From the NCBI GenBank assembly GCA_030220185.1, contig JASPKZ010007429.1:508001-572000 (forward strand): DNA of 64,000 bases. Direction: 5' to 3'. This stretch comes from Diploptera punctata. Its lineage: Eukaryota; Arthropoda; Insecta; Blattodea; Blaberidae. Made by a program: the position numbers and the translations under genes. Positions 43,406-54,619 of the stretch are shown one piece after another; within the stretch, counting starts at the first letter, position 1, and every line of letters starts with the position of its first letter. The notes under the pieces were generated by a model, which was given only the letters and a program-made list of their open reading frames with translations, was not told the DNA's origin and did not search any database.

Positions 43406-43454
<49 letters not shown>
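43406..43454. repeat. (AT)n microsatellite
   Basis: About 24 AT units. It begins within 45 bp of the inverted tRNA-like pair. Confidence 0.95.
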
Positions 43455-43456
<2 letters not shown>

Positions 43457-43531
43457 ATACATTTTTCAATTTATTTCCATCAACCTTTTAGGAATTGAAG
43501 TTGTCAAATAAAAGTGCAATAAAATAAATTG

Positions 43532-44284
43532 GACGATGTTATGCATCAACCGGCTAAGTGTCATTAAAATGTTCTGATGTCATCTGTTGTAATGGCTCAT
43601 GAAGTAAGTGTACGCACACTTTTAGCGTCAAATCTTTAAATGTAGCCTTATTATTAAACAAAAATGTAAACGCCATCAGTCCTATAAGAGATTATTTGTT
43701 TTGCAACAAACGGCTATCAAACCAGATCTTCATAAATCCTAATCTAAATTTTGTATCATGCAGTTAAGCGCCAAATATTTTCGCTCTTAGATTGTTGATG
43801 CATAACTGTCAAACAAGGAAAATAACTTGCAATATTCAGTATTGTTAGTTTGGCAGTAAACAAATAGAGGCTGCTGAAATGAAGATGTTGAGAGCAATAG
43901 CGGGATACCAAAGGACCGATAAAAAGAAAAAGAAGATATAAGAACAGAACTTAATATATTTAATCTCTGTGAAAGAATAAAATATTATCAAAATGCTTAT
44001 CTTCAGCACGTATTACGCATGAATGAACAGCGCATACCAAGAAGAACGTATAATTATAAACCAAAAGGGAGAAGATCGTTGGGAAGACCATTGAAGAGAT
44101 GGAAGGACCAATTCGACCTATAATGAGATCGGAACAGGCCACTGGGCCTAATCCTTGTTGTTGTTGATGATGATGATGATGTTAGTTTGGCGCTACAATA
44201 AATAGTGAACATTGACTTAAACTTTAAACGTATTTTTCTCGAACTTGCATAATGGCGCATAGCCGGTTGATGCAAAACACCGTC
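43532..44284. mobile_element. TIR element interrupted by a LINE tip
   Basis: Ends are inverted: left gacgatgttatgcatcaacc, then ggctaagtgtcatta; the right end (44250-44284) mirrors this with few changes. Without the inserted LINE the element is about 416 bp and noncoding. The target duplication is not certain. Confidence 0.65.
43855..44180 (+). mobile_element. LINE 3' tip, 326 bp, with target duplication
   Basis: Reads IEAAEMKMLRAIAGYQRTDK, then frame-shifted HVLRMNEQRIPRRTYNYKPK and GRRSLGRPLKRWKDQFDL before a stop; the tail is (GAT)n. An 11-bp duplication, gttagtttggc, flanks it at 43844-43854 and 44181-44191. It entered the TIR element at 43532-44284. Confidence 0.9.
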
Positions 44285-44354
44285 AAATTATGGAATGCAA
44301 AGTAATTGTGACCATACGATGTAAAAATTCATTGCCACTATACAATGGTTAGTC

Positions 44355-44673
44355 CACTGCTGTGGTCTCGAGGTAGCGTGCTGCCTTGTCACGCAGCGGG
44401 TCCGAGTTCGATTCCCGGTCGGGACAGGCTCCTGGGTGAGGTTTTTTCGGGGTTTTTCCTCCCCTGTAAAACAAATGTCAGGAAGCTTAGGGCCTAACGG
44501 TCATCCGGCCATAAACATCATCCTTATCATTATCATCTTTCACCGGTGTGGAAAGCAACGAGAAGCCACCACACCTATAATTCCGTAGTAAAGGTGCAAA
44601 GCATAGCATGAAAATGCTATGATTGCAGTGAAAGACCTGCCCACGGACAGAATTACTGTGGATGGATGCACAA
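44355..44673 (+). repeat. SINE-B, full-length
   Basis: Head ccactgctgtggtctcgagg, B box ggtccgagttcgattcccgg, body with gtgaggttttttcggggttt, tgtcaggaagcttagggcc, caccggtgtggaaagcaacg, aaaatgctatgattgcagtg and tail ggatggatg. Flanked by ggttagtc (44347-44354, 44674-44681). Confidence 0.9.
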
Positions 44674-44768
44674 GGTTAGTCATCGATGCTTAATTATTGG
44701 CTTCTTGAATTAAAATCCAATATAAAAAATTAATTAGAAGTTTATTAGTAAACAGTATTAAATCATAT

Positions 44769-45088
44769 CCATCCATCCATAGTAACTCTGCCTGAAGGCA
44801 GGTCCTTCACTGCAATCACAGCACTTTTATGCTATGCTTGCAGCTTTACTAGGGAATTGTGTAGGTGTAGTAGCTTCCCGTTGCTTTCCACACCGGTGAA
44901 GGATGATAATGATAATGATACGGATGATGATATTGGCCATATGATTTCGGGGACCGTTTAGGCCATAAAGTTTTCCTGACATTTGTCTTACAGGCGAGGA
45001 AAAACCCCGAATAAAAACCTCACCCAGAAAAACTGCCCTGACGGGGATCGAACCCGGGCACGTTGCGTGACAAGGCAGCACGCTACCT
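44769..45088 (-). repeat. SINE-B, inverted relative to 44355
   Basis: Lacks the first bases of the head but keeps the body. A 12-bp duplication with one change, attaaa(t/g)catat, flanks it at 44757-44768 and 45089-45100. With the copy at 44355 it forms an inverted pair 95 bp apart. Confidence 0.9.
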
Positions 45089-45405
45089 ATTAAAGCATAT
45101 AGTGTACGTATTTTCATTAGTCAGATCAAGGTCACTACTTAGCAGCCAATTCAATCCAGCGTTAAGTTGTGTAGTGTGAGAAATTAGAAATTCAAATCAA
45201 CATTATGCAGTAAGCACTTTACATAATACACTTAATGGAAACTCAATGACGTTATAGGTAACATCCCTTAGAGACATAATTATTTATCAGTTGCATGTGC
45301 CATATAATATACATTATTTCTATTTATTTAGCTTTTTAATAAGGTAATCGGAAAATGAATCGGTAGATATTTAAAGCGGTGTCAAATTATACAACAATAT
45401 GTAAA

Positions 45406-45408
<3 letters not shown>

Positions 45409-45486
<78 letters not shown>
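45409..45486. repeat. (ACT)n then (TAA)n microsatellite
   Basis: Ten ACT units pass into about 16 TAA units directly at the 3' end of a minus-strand CR1-like LINE. Confidence 0.95.
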
Positions 45487-45488
<2 letters not shown>

Positions 45489-46160
45489 CTTTATTTTAGC
45501 TGGCAGAGTTAAGGCCATAAGGCCTTCTCTTCCACTCAACCAGCGAATAGTAAAATTATACAAAAAATTACATACATATTACAATTTTAAGATATTAAAA
45601 TACAGACTAAACAAAGTACAAAGATGATGTGATCTAATACTAGCTAATACTAACAAAAACATAGAATATAATAAAATTTAAATTATGTAAAATAAAGTAA
45701 GTAGCTTCATAGATGACTATTAATGGAATGTTCTATATAGTTGTTATGCAGTTAATGTTTTCATTGTGTCGAACTTAAGATATCAGTTAATTTGGATTTA
45801 AATAACGATAGCGATTGACAGTCCCTGACATGACTGGGAAGTGAGTTCCATGCTCTAGCCATAGATATTGTGTAAGATTCAGAGTATAGACAGGTCCTGT
45901 GTTGTGGTATCAAAAGTAAAGAAGAGTCTTGTGATCTTGTTCCTAAATTGTGATGAGCCGATAAATTTTGAAAACGTGTCGTTAAATAGCTTGGTAAATA
46001 TGTGTGCAGAATTTGGAATAGTAAGGTATGTGAATGTAAAGTTTTTTGTCATTTAGGCGTAGCCATGATAAGGCTTGAAATGAAGGAGACACGTGGTCAT
46101 AACGACGGAGATTGAAGATAAATCGAATGCACGCATTATGAGCACGCTGTAGTTAGGTAT
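45487..46160 (-). mobile_element. CR1/Jockey-like LINE 3' end, minus strand
   Basis: Minus strand, from 46160 downward: HNACIRFIFNLRRYDHVSPS, FQALSWLRLNDKK, LPSYLTTRFQNLSAHHNL, TRSQDSSLLLIPQHRTCLYS, MARAWNSLPSHVRDCQSLSL and FKSKLTDIL. The 3' UTR carries the same gagtggaagagaaggcc and ggccttaactc blocks as 26570 and 50400. The coding part appears close to intact. Confidence 0.85.
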
Positions 46161-46223
46161 TAACTTACAGTTATGCTTAATTTGTTTTCTCTGCAGTCCG
46201 ACACTTGTAAATCATTAGGAATT

Positions 46224-46500
46224 GACTTTCTCGAATTTAACAAAATAAATATATTATGACATGATTCAATTCACAAAACTTACTGGGTACTACCCAATAA
46301 ATCACAATAAAACTCCATAATTTTCCAACAACGCCATTTAGGTAGGAAAAAATAAATAAAAACTCCTATACAGCAAGCATCGAAAGTAATTAGCCGTCAA
46401 GATATAAACAAATCTCAGAATGGGCACACTGGACGACGAGTTGGCGTCACAAAAAGCAAGCAAGACTTTCTCGAATTTAACAAAATAGATGTATTTTCCG
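46224..46500. repeat. Direct repeat, 24 bp, exactly 240 bp apart
   Basis: gactttctcgaatttaacaa and the next bases recur at 46224 and 46464 with almost no change. The sequence between is not recognised. Confidence 0.7.
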
Positions 46501-46842
46501 TAAACTAGCAAAATGGGAAAATAAATTCAACTTGCTGAGGAATTCGCTTAGTTTACGCAATTCCTGCACAACGGATTTTTTAATATGCGATAGTGCCTTT
46601 AAAATGTACAGTGAAGTTATAATTTTAATACGGGTCTACATGAAGCTATAATATATTAATTAGTGTTTTAACACTTCCTTCTATATATGACAGTTATTTA
46701 TGTATCAAGGGTATTATTATTGTTATGTCCTGAGGGCGACAGGTAACCACGCTGACGCCCTTTGGCTTGAGGATGGTCAGTCGCACGAGGATATAATAAC
46801 TAATAATACCTTTGGTCTTCTGTCTTAGTGCTTTATAATGAC

Positions 46843-47530
46843 TATTTAACTCATGCCCCAAATGGGAGTCAATGACCAATCACGTTACAATGATTTCTCA
46901 TTTACAACCAATCACAATCGTGTTTCGCCTAGAATTTACCAACTAAAGTTTATCATAGTAAAGAAAGCACCTACTTTTTAACATTCTGAATAGGTCATAG
47001 CATTATTTTGCAGTGACTGACTCACTAAGAAATACGGCTGCCAGATTGTATATATAGTGCATGAATGTCAACACATAGCGCTTGCAGGAGTTAATATAAA
47101 AACATTTTTAGCAATTTATTATACCACCAAAAAAAGAAACCACTGTTTGCACTTTCTTAAATGTATTTTTTCTCAGAAAAATATAATTGTCATATTTACA
47201 TCATAGGGCATCAGAAATTAATTAATATACAGTTTGATGTGTTTCATTTTTTCTCCACTAGAGTGCATTCTTACAATATTGCGTTCCTTTAGCAATAAAT
47301 AATATGATCTGGTTGCAGTGACGAACAAAAGAAGCAAATTAAGCGTACCAATCTTTTCTCATTTGTTTTCAAACATCGCCGTTTACATTAAATATATAAA
47401 TATTTTAAAATAACTATATTTAAATAATGATTTGTGAGTAAACAGCTTAATTTTATTCGTTAAATAGTCCTAACAAATGCCACTCTTTATTTCCAAATTT
47501 GGAAATCACTCGTGGCATTACTTCTGAAAA
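46843..47530 (-). mobile_element. HP element copy 4, minus strand
   Basis: Mirrors copy 3 over its length: starts tgactatttaactcatgccc, includes tgtcaacacatagcgcttgc and aaacatcgccgtttacatta. The hairpin at the far end (about 47485-47522) has lost its inner part, leaving arms close together. Confidence 0.8.
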
Positions 47531-47850
47531 GGAAATAAATTGTTTCATAAACATGAATTGTACATAAGCAAATTATTTGTTCGTTGCTTTCTTAAATCCA
47601 ACAAATAAGTTTGTTGCTAAAGGAATTGTATCCAGTAAGTTTGTTCATTCAATAATACATTAAAAATGGAAGAATATCTAAATGTAAGAGAAGAAATTTG
47701 TGAATTGACAAGGGAAGCTGAACACAAGTTACTGCCCGAAAAGTTAAGAAAAATAAACTGGAGGAATATGATACTTTTGCAAAGTGGATGACATGTGAAT
47801 ATTGTTCATAAAACTGTTATGGCGTAATTCAAGGGGCAAGTTCATTTTCA
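47531..47850. other. No recognisable feature
   Basis: Short AT-rich spacer between two HP elements facing outward; a frame-broken stretch near 47667 is noncoding as far as I can tell. Confidence 0.4.
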
Positions 47851-48016
47851 TAAGTAATGTCACGAGTGATTACCAACTCTTCCAGACAAATTCGCGAGTC
47901 ACTCCATGACTCTTGAATTTATTTAGAGGATTTGAAAATCAAGAGTGGCATTTGTTAGGGTTGTTTAACAAATAAAATTAAGCACTTTAGTCAAGAATCG
48001 TTATTTAAATATAGTA
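47851..48016 (+). mobile_element. HP element copy 5, hairpin end only
   Basis: cataagtaatgtcacgagtg, diverged hairpin arms, then gtggcatttgttaggg and aataaaattaagcacttta. It stops near 48016, about 70 bp before the TIR element copy 2. Confidence 0.75.
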
Positions 48017-48332
48017 CTACAAGTGTGGTTCCACGTGGCGACCCTGTTATTCGTTGCACAAAGTGTTCTGCGAAGCATGTTTTCATATATTATCGCCTCA
48101 CTCTGATGGTTAACCGTTTATATAAAAGCTGTTGCCGAGAGGCAATGCTTGACACGCGGTGTTGTCACGTTTCTCATAGCGCTATGGGCGTTTATTACAC
48201 AAGGACAGAAAACATTGATTATTTAAGTTATTTAATGTTTATGTTATTATTTTATATTGTTTAACTTTTAGAATTCAAATTATATATGTACTTACTTATT
48301 AAATAATTTAATTCCAATATTATATAACTTTG

Positions 48333-48452
48333 TGGAAAGCAACGGGAAGCTACCACACCTATAATTCCCTAGGTAAGCTGCAAAGCATAGCATCAAAATG
48401 CTATGATTGCAGTGAAAGGCCTGCCCTCGGGCACAAGTACTGTGTATTATGT
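48333..48452 (+). repeat. SINE-B 3' part
   Basis: Matches the last 120 bp of SINE-B (gtggaaagcaacgggaagct, aaaatgctatgattgcagtg, cctgccctcgggcac). 5' truncated. Confidence 0.85.
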
Positions 48453-48509
48453 AGCTTGTAGGTCTACATAAATTTAATATTCATACATCATGCTGAAATT
48501 TACATATTA

Positions 48510-48572
<63 letters not shown>

Positions 48573-48661
48573 CGTTCGGGTCTGAAACATTTTCCCATGG
48601 CAGCTACATTTTGAAATCACTTATATATTAAACAAATATAATATGTAGATATTGTATTATC

Positions 48662-48968
48662 GGGTCACGCCGTAGCGTAGTGGTTAAGGCACTGAGCTAC
48701 AAGCCGGAGGGTCGAGGGTTCAAGTCCCGGTGGGGTCAGGATTTTTAAACTGACCCAAACCCTCTGGCGGCACTATGGCCCTGGGGTCGACTCAGCCTCT
48801 AACGGAAATGAGTACCAGACGCTTGTTCTGGGGTAAAGGCGGCCGTCACGCAGGGCTGACAACCCGGCTGACATAAAGTGCCGATTGTCTAGAAAAAGTG
48901 GGAGCCTTAACCTCCTACTACCCCAAGGGCCTCCGGGCCTGTTGTGGGATCACTTTACTTTACTTTAC
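48662..48968 (+). repeat. SINE-A, full-length, with 16-bp target duplication
   Basis: Complete head (tcacgccgtagcgtagtgg), body and (ACTTT)n tail. A perfect duplication, tagatattgtattatc, flanks it at 48646-48661 and 48969-48984. Few differences from 12820-13130. Confidence 0.95.
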
Positions 48969-49317
48969 TAGATATTGTATTATCATTCAACTACATATGA
49001 CAATAAATCACTGATATTTACAATAATTAATTACGGTATACAGTTTTATATCTGGATCGACTGCTCCACGTGCCGAGTTTTAGTGGAAATTGAGGGAAGA
49101 ATAGCAATGTGGCAACATCGTGATACTCGCGGTACTCGGGATCTTTGTATTCTTAAAACATACAACAGCTGCGGGGAAACAAAGCAAGCCGCTTGTTAAG
49201 CATCATAGTGAGGCGATAATACACGCCTCACAAGACATAGTATGTGCTCAATAATTTCTGCTGCCCCCAGAATTCGTACAATAAGATCTTCTCCGACTCA
49301 ACAGGCGTAGTAGAACC

Positions 49318-49491
49318 CCTAGAAGTCTGTAATACTTATTCTGAGCCACACGATATCAGCCCATTGTGTCTCAATCTTCAAACTTATTTTACATCGAAAT
49401 GGTAAGTTTCTGGACATGGGTTACTTATCAAAACTTTATCTATCGCGTCTCCTCTACAACCACTAGAAGTCTGTAATACTTATTCTGAATC
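49318..49491. repeat. Direct repeat pair, about 30 bp
   Basis: ctagaagtctgtaatactta and ttctga- recur at 49318-49347 and 49460-49491. The intervening sequence has no recognised feature. Confidence 0.6.
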
Positions 49492-49852
49492 GCCCTGTAT
49501 GTGAGTTGATGTAAATGCTTTTGCTTTCATAATGAAAGACTGTAGCCAATAATACAGTGGAAATAAATATTTATTTTAATACATTATAATTATAATAAAT
49601 AAGTATTATTACGCATTTAAAGTTTTTTAAAATTTGAATGCTCCCACATTTACATTGTAAAATTTAACAATAACATCCGGTATTTGCTCATGAGCAAATC
49701 AATGGCATTTTCTTCTGAAGTCCTGAAATACGCTCATTAGTGTACGGTACCCTTTAATACGCTTGAAAGCACGCAGTTCAATAATTACACAAAATCACTA
49801 GATTTAAGCAAAGGAAGTATTTTAGAATATAATTATCTGCTGTTACGTCGCC

Positions 49853-50017
49853 CCGGTGGATTAGTGGTTAGCATGCTCGCCACTGGTTTTCAAAGTTCGC
49901 GGTACAAACTTGACCAGGATCGATGGGTTTTTCAGAGGGTAAAATTCCGGATTATGGGTTCCTTCCAAAGGCCATTTGGATCTTGTGTCGAGATTTACGG
50001 CACATAAAAGAAATTCT
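49853..50017 (+). repeat. SINE-E partial copy
   Basis: Head ccccggtggattagtggtta, B-box-like gttcgcggtacaaac, body tttttcagagggtaaaattc and ttacggcacataaaagaaat. It is followed at once by SINE-D. Confidence 0.6.
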
Positions 50018-50021
50018 AATC

Positions 50022-50336
50022 GGCCGCGGTGGTCTAGTTGTTATGCGCCATGCCTCTGGTCCCGAGGGTCGCGGGTTCAAACCCGACCGGGCCGATGGAT
50101 TTTTAGGATGGAAAAATCCATGGAGCAAGTCCTCCGGGAGGGACCGTGTCCCGAGTCTGAAGATTTTTAGGCTCGTAAAAGATCCTTAAGCCTGAATGAA
50201 AAGGCCTCTAAGCAAAATTTACCGAATTTTCCCGTCCTATCACTACCTTGGTTTCCTAGATGTCAGTATGATGCGGAACGCTGACCACGGACCATTCAAA
50301 TGACATCTATACGAAAACAAGTGTTCAGTTTGACAG
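50022..50336 (+). repeat. SINE-D, well preserved
   Basis: Head cggccgcggtggtctagttg, B box gcgggttcaaacccgacc, gatggatttttaggatgg, gtcctccgggagggaccgtg, ttaagcctgaatgaaaaggc, ctagatgtcagtatgatgcg, and catctatacgaaaacaagtg. The best copy of the family here. Confidence 0.85.
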
Positions 50337-50389
50337 ATAATTAATTGTTTAGTATGTACTATTATTGTAATTTTTGTATTTAAATGTAA

Positions 50390-50455
50390 CACATGTTTGT
50401 CCTGGTGAGTGGAAGAGAAGTCCACATGGCTTTAACTCCACCAGGCTAAATAAAT
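50390..50455 (+). mobile_element. CR1-like LINE 3' tip
   Basis: The 3' UTR end shared with 26570-26625: tgtttgtcctggtgagtgga, ccaccaggctaaataaatct. Only about 65 bp remain. Confidence 0.7.
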
Positions 50456-51340
50456 CTAAATCTATATTTAAGTACAATATGTTATAACATTGCACGCCCT
50501 TACGTATTCAACCGTTATATTTATTTATTTGAATGTCATCTTACGGTCAATGCAATGCTTGTTCTGATGGTCCCTCCTACTTCTCAAGTGTCATATAATA
50601 TGATTTATAGTAAGTTAAATTTGACTTTATATGATAATAAACTCACAGTCCTGCCTGTATAAACGCCCCCTTATTATAATTCTACGGTGATGCCAGATTC
50701 AATAACATTTAATGTCTCTGAATGTGTGCACATACATAATTACATATTCTGTAAGAGTATTATTTCATCAGTGCTAAGGAAGACCTTGACCTTCTTTATA
50801 ATTAATGTTAAGCACATCCCGATTTCTTGCTAGTTTCGTTTTGAATTTCCTAATTGTTAGCTTCCTTTTGTCCTTCTGCGCATCCTTTAAGCATCGCTTT
50901 TTAGGGTTTCTTTTCCTTTTATCGCATGTATAACCGTATAGCGTTAAAATCCTTGGTTGCACACTAAGGTCCAAATATATACCGTACAGGAAAACGTTCA
51001 TGCAATATGCTTCCAGTTACGAAACGTTCATAGCCGTATGTAAAGCTCCATTTATGAAAAGTGCACAAATCTAAGGATATTTAATAACTAGGGAAAGCAT
51101 TTTAAAGTGAAAATTTTGGTTGCAAAAGGGTGGGGGGAAAATGTTCTGTAAATACATTCAAAAAGGTGCTCAAATAATTGAATTACGGTTTAAACCAGTT
51201 ACATGGACTCAGTTTATATAATATGTACCGGTATATCATTTTACACCAATTTTTTCTTCTTTATAGAGTCCATAAGAGGTAATTCATAGTTCTTTAGTTT
51301 CATCATCATAGTACATTGACGAATTTAGGACATTTGTTGA
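50456..51340. other. No recognisable feature
   Basis: Only short frames; the 75-codon minus-strand frame at 50774-51001 is Lys/Arg-rich but lacks a known domain or splice context. Confidence 0.4.
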
Positions 51341-51427
51341 CCTGTATCGGCCTCAAGAGAAACACCATCCAAAAGTCCTTTAAGTGGACGTCCTGGTCTT
51401 CTTCTTCTTCCTGCAGGTTGATATCTT
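51341..51427 (-). mobile_element. LINE 3' tip, GYTLLDH family
   Basis: Reverse of the last part of 39820-39900: ggcctcaagagaaacaccat, aagtggacgtcctggtcttc, ctgcaggttgatatct. Encodes the GRRRPGRPLK end. Confidence 0.75.
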
Positions 51428-51429
51428 TA

Positions 51430-52128
51430 GTTTATTACAATATTTACTTCGCAGATGGAACATCGAATAATGTTGCAATCAGTTTCTATAAATTGCGTTT
51501 TGAATTCTGCAAGTGCATACAACTTATCCTTCTTAACATTCGCCATGTTATCGTTGTGAAAACCCAGTTGTAAAACTAATAAAGTACGTTGTGGTTAAAC
51601 TAGTAATAAAAACAGCCAACAAGAAGTCGGTAGATGGAAAACTGTTAAATTATTGCCAGTATTAACTGAACTTATTTTAAACTGTTACAGCAACACTGTT
51701 GAAATTTAAATTTAACTTCACAGCTGCAGATTGGCCATTTTGTCTGAGGTAGAAATTACATAAATTATATTTTCGTCTTTATTTAATATTGTTGACGTCT
51801 GATTGACAATTTAAAAAGCTATTCAAGAAGAAAAAATATACGTTTTTGTATCCTTTATTTTAAAAACGCAGAGAAGAGTGGAGGAAAAAAGGTACTGAAG
51901 CATAAACAATTAGGAAAAATAGAATCAAAATATAGTAATCTCACAAAAATGTGCAAAAAGTTGCAACAAATTGTGTTCATTTCATCCCCCAAATACATAT
52001 ACCGGTATTTAACTACTGGTCTGAAAACAGCTATATTTTTTAAAGGTGCCGCACCTCAAAATCCTTTCCCTATTAATAACAATAGGGTTCATTGTAGGTA
52101 TATGATCATAAATGTTTTGTGTTTATTA
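51430..52128. other. No recognisable feature
   Basis: AT-rich, with short frames on the plus strand lacking known domains. Confidence 0.4.
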
Positions 52129-52129
52129 T

Positions 52130-52265
52130 TGTTGTATTCGGGTTCGATATCCGGTCGAGACAGGCTCCTGGGTGAGGTTTTCTTCGGGGTTTTTCCTCAC
52201 CTGTAAGACAAATGTCAGGAAGCTTAGGGACCAACGGTCCCCAAAAATCATCCGGCCATCATCCG
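52130..52265 (+). repeat. SINE-B internal part
   Basis: gttcgatatccggtcgagac, ggctcctgggtgaggttttc, tcacctgtaagacaaatgtc, aggaagcttagggacc, ccaaaaatcatccggcc. Lacks head and 3' end. Confidence 0.8.
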
Positions 52266-52289
52266 GATGCACAAAATTGGGCCACATGA

Positions 52290-52540
52290 AGAAATAAGAA
52301 GTGAATTAGAAATATATTCAATAATGATAGAATTCAACAACAACCCGTCGGCTGGGAAGATCATGTTCAGATAATGGAAGAAACAAGATTGCCCCAGATA
52401 GCATATCATTATAAACCAAAGGGATTAAGGGATGTAGGAAGACCTAGGAAGAGATGGAAGGAATCATTGTGACATCGGAATAGGCGAATCGCGTAAACCT
52501 TGAAGTGAATATGATGATGATGATGATGATTATAACGGAA
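52290..52540 (+). mobile_element. LINE 3' tip with (GAT)n tail
   Basis: After frame breaks the plus strand carries EETRLPQIAYHYKPKGLRDV and GRPRKRWKESL, the LINE C-terminal order, followed by a stop and a (GAT)n tail at 52510-52530. Confidence 0.7.
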
Positions 52541-52899
52541 TAGACTTTAAAAAAGGTCCAGCCCATATATTTAGGGGGGAGCCGCCCCTCACGTTCCCCC
52601 AACTAAAGAATTAATAATATATTTTAAAATGGCATGATATTGCTCTCAGGTATTTTATAATTGATTTGTATTCTCGGTATCTTCAGATTACAACTTGAAC
52701 ACACTTTTGATTTGTAAAGTATTTCTGTTGAAGGAGCTCTTATATTTGTGTGTCCGTTCCTTTCCCTCAGGCGTGCACTAAAGTAAAATAACCCTTTTTT
52801 AGACTTTTTAGGCGTTCAATTGTAGTTTTCGTAGTTCTGATTAGGTGGAAATTTTAGAGTAATCCTTCAAAAACAAAAATCACTTTCAACATTTTCTCT

Positions 52900-53070
52900 G
52901 GGGCCATTATTGATCTGTAGATTTTTCAGGGCGCGAAAATAATTAGGAAGGAAAGTAAAGTCATGATTCCCATGTTGTTAATTAATGGGACGTGAAAGAA
53001 AATCAATCCTGAAATAAGATGCTCCTGAGCGAAATTTTCCATACTTTAAATTACAACACTAAGATCGTCA
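52900..53070 (+). repeat. SINE-E body fragment
   Basis: agatttttcagggcgcgaaa, gggacgtgaaagaaaat, ttacaacactaagatcgtca in the same order as 40575-40735. Confidence 0.5.
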
Positions 53071-53289
53071 TCAAATAAAGAATCAACTACGTGAGTAGAC
53101 TATTAAATTCCCGTTCCCCCCCCCAGTTTTTTAACTGGTATTATTTTCTGCTATAAGAATTCTGACGTCAGCATCAAGCAATTTATATTTATTTCTTCTC
53201 TGAAACCTGAAGGTTGGAATAACTTATTATAAAAAAATTCTTACATCTTAAACCATTGATTGTTCAAAATTTGGTTTTATCCAGCATAT

Positions 53290-53895
53290 GAAATGTAGAG
53301 CTAGTATGTTGCCTTAGCATTACATGTTTAAGACTGGTGTTAGTACAAATCCTGGTGCCGAACTACCTGACAGTTTTTTTTCTTCTGGAATGGCGGATTG
53401 GAATTTTATTAATTGAGGAATTTTCCATCTTTGATCCGAGGCTTGATCCTTGAGACTGCGAGCAATGTATAAAATACACCTTGAAGTGGTTCGCAAACCC
53501 GTTTTCATGGCGAGTTTATTATTCGGGGTTTCCTCCCTAGGTCGCCTACCTTCACCCAGCTCGAGAGCTCAGCCTGCTCCGTTTTATTTCGGAGTTCTCT
53601 CTCCTGGATGTGGGTTGTCTTGCAAGACTAACGAACCCCATCCGTCTGTTTGTCAATCTACAAGGCAGTACATAGAGAAATGTGAAGGCAGTAGATGTAG
53701 AGTTGCCTTTTCCCTCAGGTACACCGTACTGAAGGACTCCTCTTCCGCTGTATCTGCCGTTCAGATCTTCACCGTAACCCTGGCAAGGGGCCCTCACAAG
53801 GCACTGTCAGCTGGGCAAGCTGAACCAAGGTTTTTTTACGAGGTGTTACTCCTCCCCCTCACCCTTTTTCAACCTGGCTTGTGACAGGCTATGGC
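53290..53895. other. GC-rich tract with open frames on both strands
   Basis: Plus-strand 53450-53884 (144 codons) and two minus-strand frames are open. Base composition is clearly above the surroundings. I recognise no domain, and the frames show no splice or homolog support. It sits just before a LINE fragment, so a retroelement 5' region is possible. Confidence 0.35.
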
Positions 53896-53904
53896 GGGTA
53901 AATA

Positions 53905-54395
53905 GATAAAGAAACAAGCTGATAAAGCAGCACAAATATCAGGATATTTGGAAGATTTAATTTGGTGCAACAAACATGTGTCAATAGAAAGCAAAACCCG
54001 TATATACAAAACGATAGTTCGACCAGTTATCGTATATGCACCAGAAACTAGGGCTTGATACAACAAAAAATAACACATGTGGAATTATGATCTTAAGAAC
54101 TATTCAGGGGAAAACATTATTTGATAAAAGACACAACACAGAGGACAAATGTCATATTCAAGACATAACCAAATTTATTATAGATAGACGAAAATATTGG
54201 AACGGTCATATAGAAAGAATGGAAGACAACCGACTTGCAAAAAGAGCTAAAGAAAATAGACCAATGGACAGGAGAAGAACAAAAGGAAGACCAACCAAGA
54301 GATGGATAGACAGTAAATGCACATCTAAAACGACTTCCTTCGAAGAGTGATTTTGGAAATAAACAGGATGAAAATCCTACAAATTATGAATAATA
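53905..54395 (+). mobile_element. LINE 3' fragment
   Basis: AAQISGYLEDLIWCNKHVSI and ESKTRIYKTIVRPVIVYAPE, a frame break, RTIQGKTLFDKRHNTEDKCH, RRKYWNGHIERMEDNRLAKR, RRTKGRPTKRWIDSKCTS and a stop. Same family as 36005-36265. The short TAATAATAA at the end is its tail. Confidence 0.85.
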
Positions 54396-54619
54396 ATAAG
54401 AAGAGAAATATTCCTTGTTGGAGTTCTCCTCTGGTGTGGCGTTCGGGTTGTAACAAAAAATAGACGGCATTAACCTTTCGAGATCAAGTTATTACATTTC
54501 ATAATTATGGAGTCTAGAATGTTTAGGTGCTGGTCAGTGTTTTATTATTAACTTATTTTTTTACCTAGTAAAAGTTAATTTATTTTTATATTTTAATCAA
54601 ATGTGAATTGATGATTAAT

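Larger units (their letters stand above)
48088..49221. mobile_element. TIR element (MITE-like), copy 2, with two inserts
   Basis: Same element as 7327-8004; here both ends read tattatcgcctcact in inverted orientation. Host sequence of the element is interrupted by a SINE-B tail (48333-48452) and a full SINE-A (48662-48968). An expanded (TTA)n array lies at 48500-48570. No transposase. Confidence 0.85.

Noticed and set aside
53450..53884. 144-codon plus-strand frame as a possible host gene
   Set aside because: GC-rich tract open on both strands, no recognised domain, no start or splice context; kept only as an unassigned tract.
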